The translations under genes were made by a program, and so were the position numbers. 45,707 nt of DNA from an uncultured beta proteobacterium. GTDB taxonomy: Bacteria; Pseudomonadota; Gammaproteobacteria; Burkholderiales; Burkholderiaceae_C. The stretch lies in the NCBI GenBank assembly GCA_903906695.1, contig CAIVLG010000248.1, forward strand, positions 1 through 45,707, written 5' to 3'. The notes under the pieces are model-generated. The model was not told the origin of the DNA. It saw only the letters and a list, made by a program, of their open reading frames with translations, and searched no databases. The stretch's first letter is position 1. Each line of letters begins with the position of its first letter. Positions 44,832-45,707 of the stretch are shown here, piece after piece.

Positions 44832-45374
44832 ATGTTGACCGTCGAACAAGTCCTGGCTTCACAAAAAGCAAACGTCGAAACCCTCATGGGCCTGACCAGC
44901 AAAGCCTTCGAAGGCGTGGAAAAGATTGTTGAACTCAATCTGACCGCCTCCAAAGCCGCTCTGGCTGAAACCTCGGAGCATGCAAAGGCACTGCTCAGCG
45001 TCAAGGATGCTCAAGAGCTGATGGCTCTGCAATCGAGCATGTTCCAGCCTTTGGCAGAAAAGACCGCTGCCTACAGCCGTCATCTGTATGACATCGCTTC
45101 CGGCGCTGGCGCCGATCTCGGCAAGACCTTTGAAAGCCAGGCCGCTGAAGCCCAGAAGAAGTTCATGGGTCTGGTCGACAACGCTGCCAAGAATGCACCG
45201 GCTGGCTCTGAAACCGCGGTTGCGGTCATGAAGAGCGCTGTCGCCGCTGCCAGCAATGCGCTGGAGTCGGTGCAGAAGGCTGTCAAACAAGCCACTGACG
45301 TTGCTCAATCGAACTTCAATGCGGTCGCTGCCTCGGCCGTGGATGCTGCCAAGCCAGCTTCCAAGAAGCGCTGA
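44832..45374 (+). CDS. phaP: Phasin (PhaP), polyhydroxyalkanoate granule-coating protein
   Basis: This 180-residue Ala/Lys-rich protein is almost wholly helical: [36 protein letters not shown], then [34 protein letters not shown], and a Lys-rich C-terminus (PASKKR). This is the phasin family, which coats PHB granules and sets their size and number. It follows GGAGAAAT with a good spacing, has its own strong promoter with a likely PhaR operator and ends at a strong terminator, so it is a single-gene unit. It shows that the organism makes PHB. The 174 bases between the stop and the terminator hold a small hairpin (45479-45496) and no further gene. Confidence 0.93.
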   Translation: MLTVEQVLASQKANVETLMGLTSKAFEGVEKIVELNLTASKAALAETSEHAKALLSVKDAQELMALQSSMFQPLAEKTAAYSRHLYDIASGAGADLGKTFESQAAEAQKKFMGLVDNAAKNAPAGSETAVAVMKSAVAAASNALESVQKAVKQATDVAQSNFNAVAASAVDAAKPASKKR

Positions 45375-45548
45375 TTCTGATCCGGACGTGAAGAATCCTT
45401 GAGGCAAGTCACTGTTTGGAGCCTTAACTCTATTTAATCAGTGAAAACCCTGAGATACTTCACCCAAGTTGAATTTTTGAAAGCCGATTGGCTTTCACCG
45501 GTTGTCTCCTCGGGTCCTTTCGTAACCTACAGGTTCAGGGATCCCTTA

Positions 45549-45578
45549 AGGGCTGGTCGCAAGACCAGCCCTTTTTTT
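45549..45578 (+). terminator. Rho-independent terminator after the phasin gene
   Basis: AGGGCTGGTC, loop GCAA, GACCAGCCCT, followed by seven T. The 10-base-pair perfect stem and T-run make a strong intrinsic terminator. It separates phaP from the glyoxalase gene. Confidence 0.93.
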
Positions 45579-45595
45579 CGGGCAGAATCAGCGTG

Positions 45596-45707
45596 ATGAG
45601 ATTCCTCCACACCATGCTGCGCGTCGGCGACCTGCAACGCTCGATCGACTTTTACACCGGCGTCCTGGGCATGCAACTGCTGCGCAAGACCGAGAACCCG
45701 GATTACA
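45596..45707 (+). CDS. gloA: Lactoylglutathione lyase (glyoxalase I), N-terminus only
   Basis: The first 37 residues are visible and run off the right edge: [20 protein letters not shown], followed by a conserved LGMQLLRK turn. This is the start of glyoxalase I, with the metal-binding His5. The enzyme converts the hemithioacetal of methylglyoxal and glutathione to lactoylglutathione. There is no clear ribosome site; the ATG at 45596 is the family start. The rest of the gene lies outside the window. Confidence 0.9.
   Translation, partial: MRFLHTMLRVGDLQRSIDFYTGVLGMQLLRKTENPDY

Noticed and set aside
45479-45496. Hairpin GAAAGCC-GATT-GGCTTTC downstream of the phasin gene as a terminator
   Set aside because: No T-run follows on either strand; the true terminator is at 45549-45578.

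Overview
The window looks like the chromosome of a GC-rich betaproteobacterium (Burkholderiales/Rhodocyclales type). The main reasons are the phasin of the short betaproteobacterial type, the tup locus with a ModE-HTH regulator, the PedF-type cytochrome and the codon use. The species cannot be named from the sequence alone. No rRNA, tRNA, CRISPR array, transposase or prophage gene was seen.

Layout. (1) 1-6802, minus strand: the N-terminal 2267 residues of a giant secreted protein with DUF11-type repeats; its C-terminus lies beyond the left edge. (2) 7015-11341: a tungstate-type ABC operon (tupB-tupC-tupA plus a ModA-like lipoprotein), divergent from a ModE-HTH/periplasmic-binding-like regulator, with an inverted repeat between them. 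(3) 11529-38673: a large alcohol-oxidation island. It holds an AcoR-like sigma-54 activator, a TonB receptor, a DUF1097 membrane protein, a two-component system, and a TonB receptor that closely resembles E. coli PqqU/YncD (the PQQ importer). Next come a PQQ alcohol dehydrogenase with the extra Asp of lanthanide enzymes, a periplasmic binding protein and cytochrome c550 PedF. A NosR/NirI-like flavo-iron-sulfur membrane protein follows with its flavin transferase ApbE. After that are the four-gene PedA1A2BC/Lut-type ABC system, an SsuABC-like ABC system, a small membrane protein, an aldehyde dehydrogenase, a DUF779 protein and a cation diffusion facilitator. (4) 38687-44561, minus strand: an RHH protein, a DJ-1/PfpI protein, and a five-gene run reading thioesterase, nitroreductase, pncB, nhaD, 2-hydroxyacid dehydrogenase. 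(5) 44687-45707: a phasin gene with an operator-flanked promoter and a strong terminator, then the start of a glyoxalase I gene.

How it fits together. Alcohol would be oxidised in the periplasm by the quinoprotein, electrons would pass to PedF, and the aldehyde would be oxidised by the NAD-type aldehyde dehydrogenase. Cofactor supply seems built in: a PqqU-like receptor for PQQ and a Lut/Ped-type ABC system (plus perhaps the other TonB receptor) for the metal. Near-consensus sigma-54 (-24/-12) promoters precede the dehydrogenase, the pedF operon and the DUF1097 gene, with a weaker one before the aldehyde dehydrogenase; the local AcoR-like activator is the obvious candidate regulator. The most unusual element is the NosR-like/ApbE pair inside the quinoprotein operon, which suggests an extra flavin/Fe-S electron route linked to alcohol oxidation. 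No PQQ biosynthesis genes are in the window.
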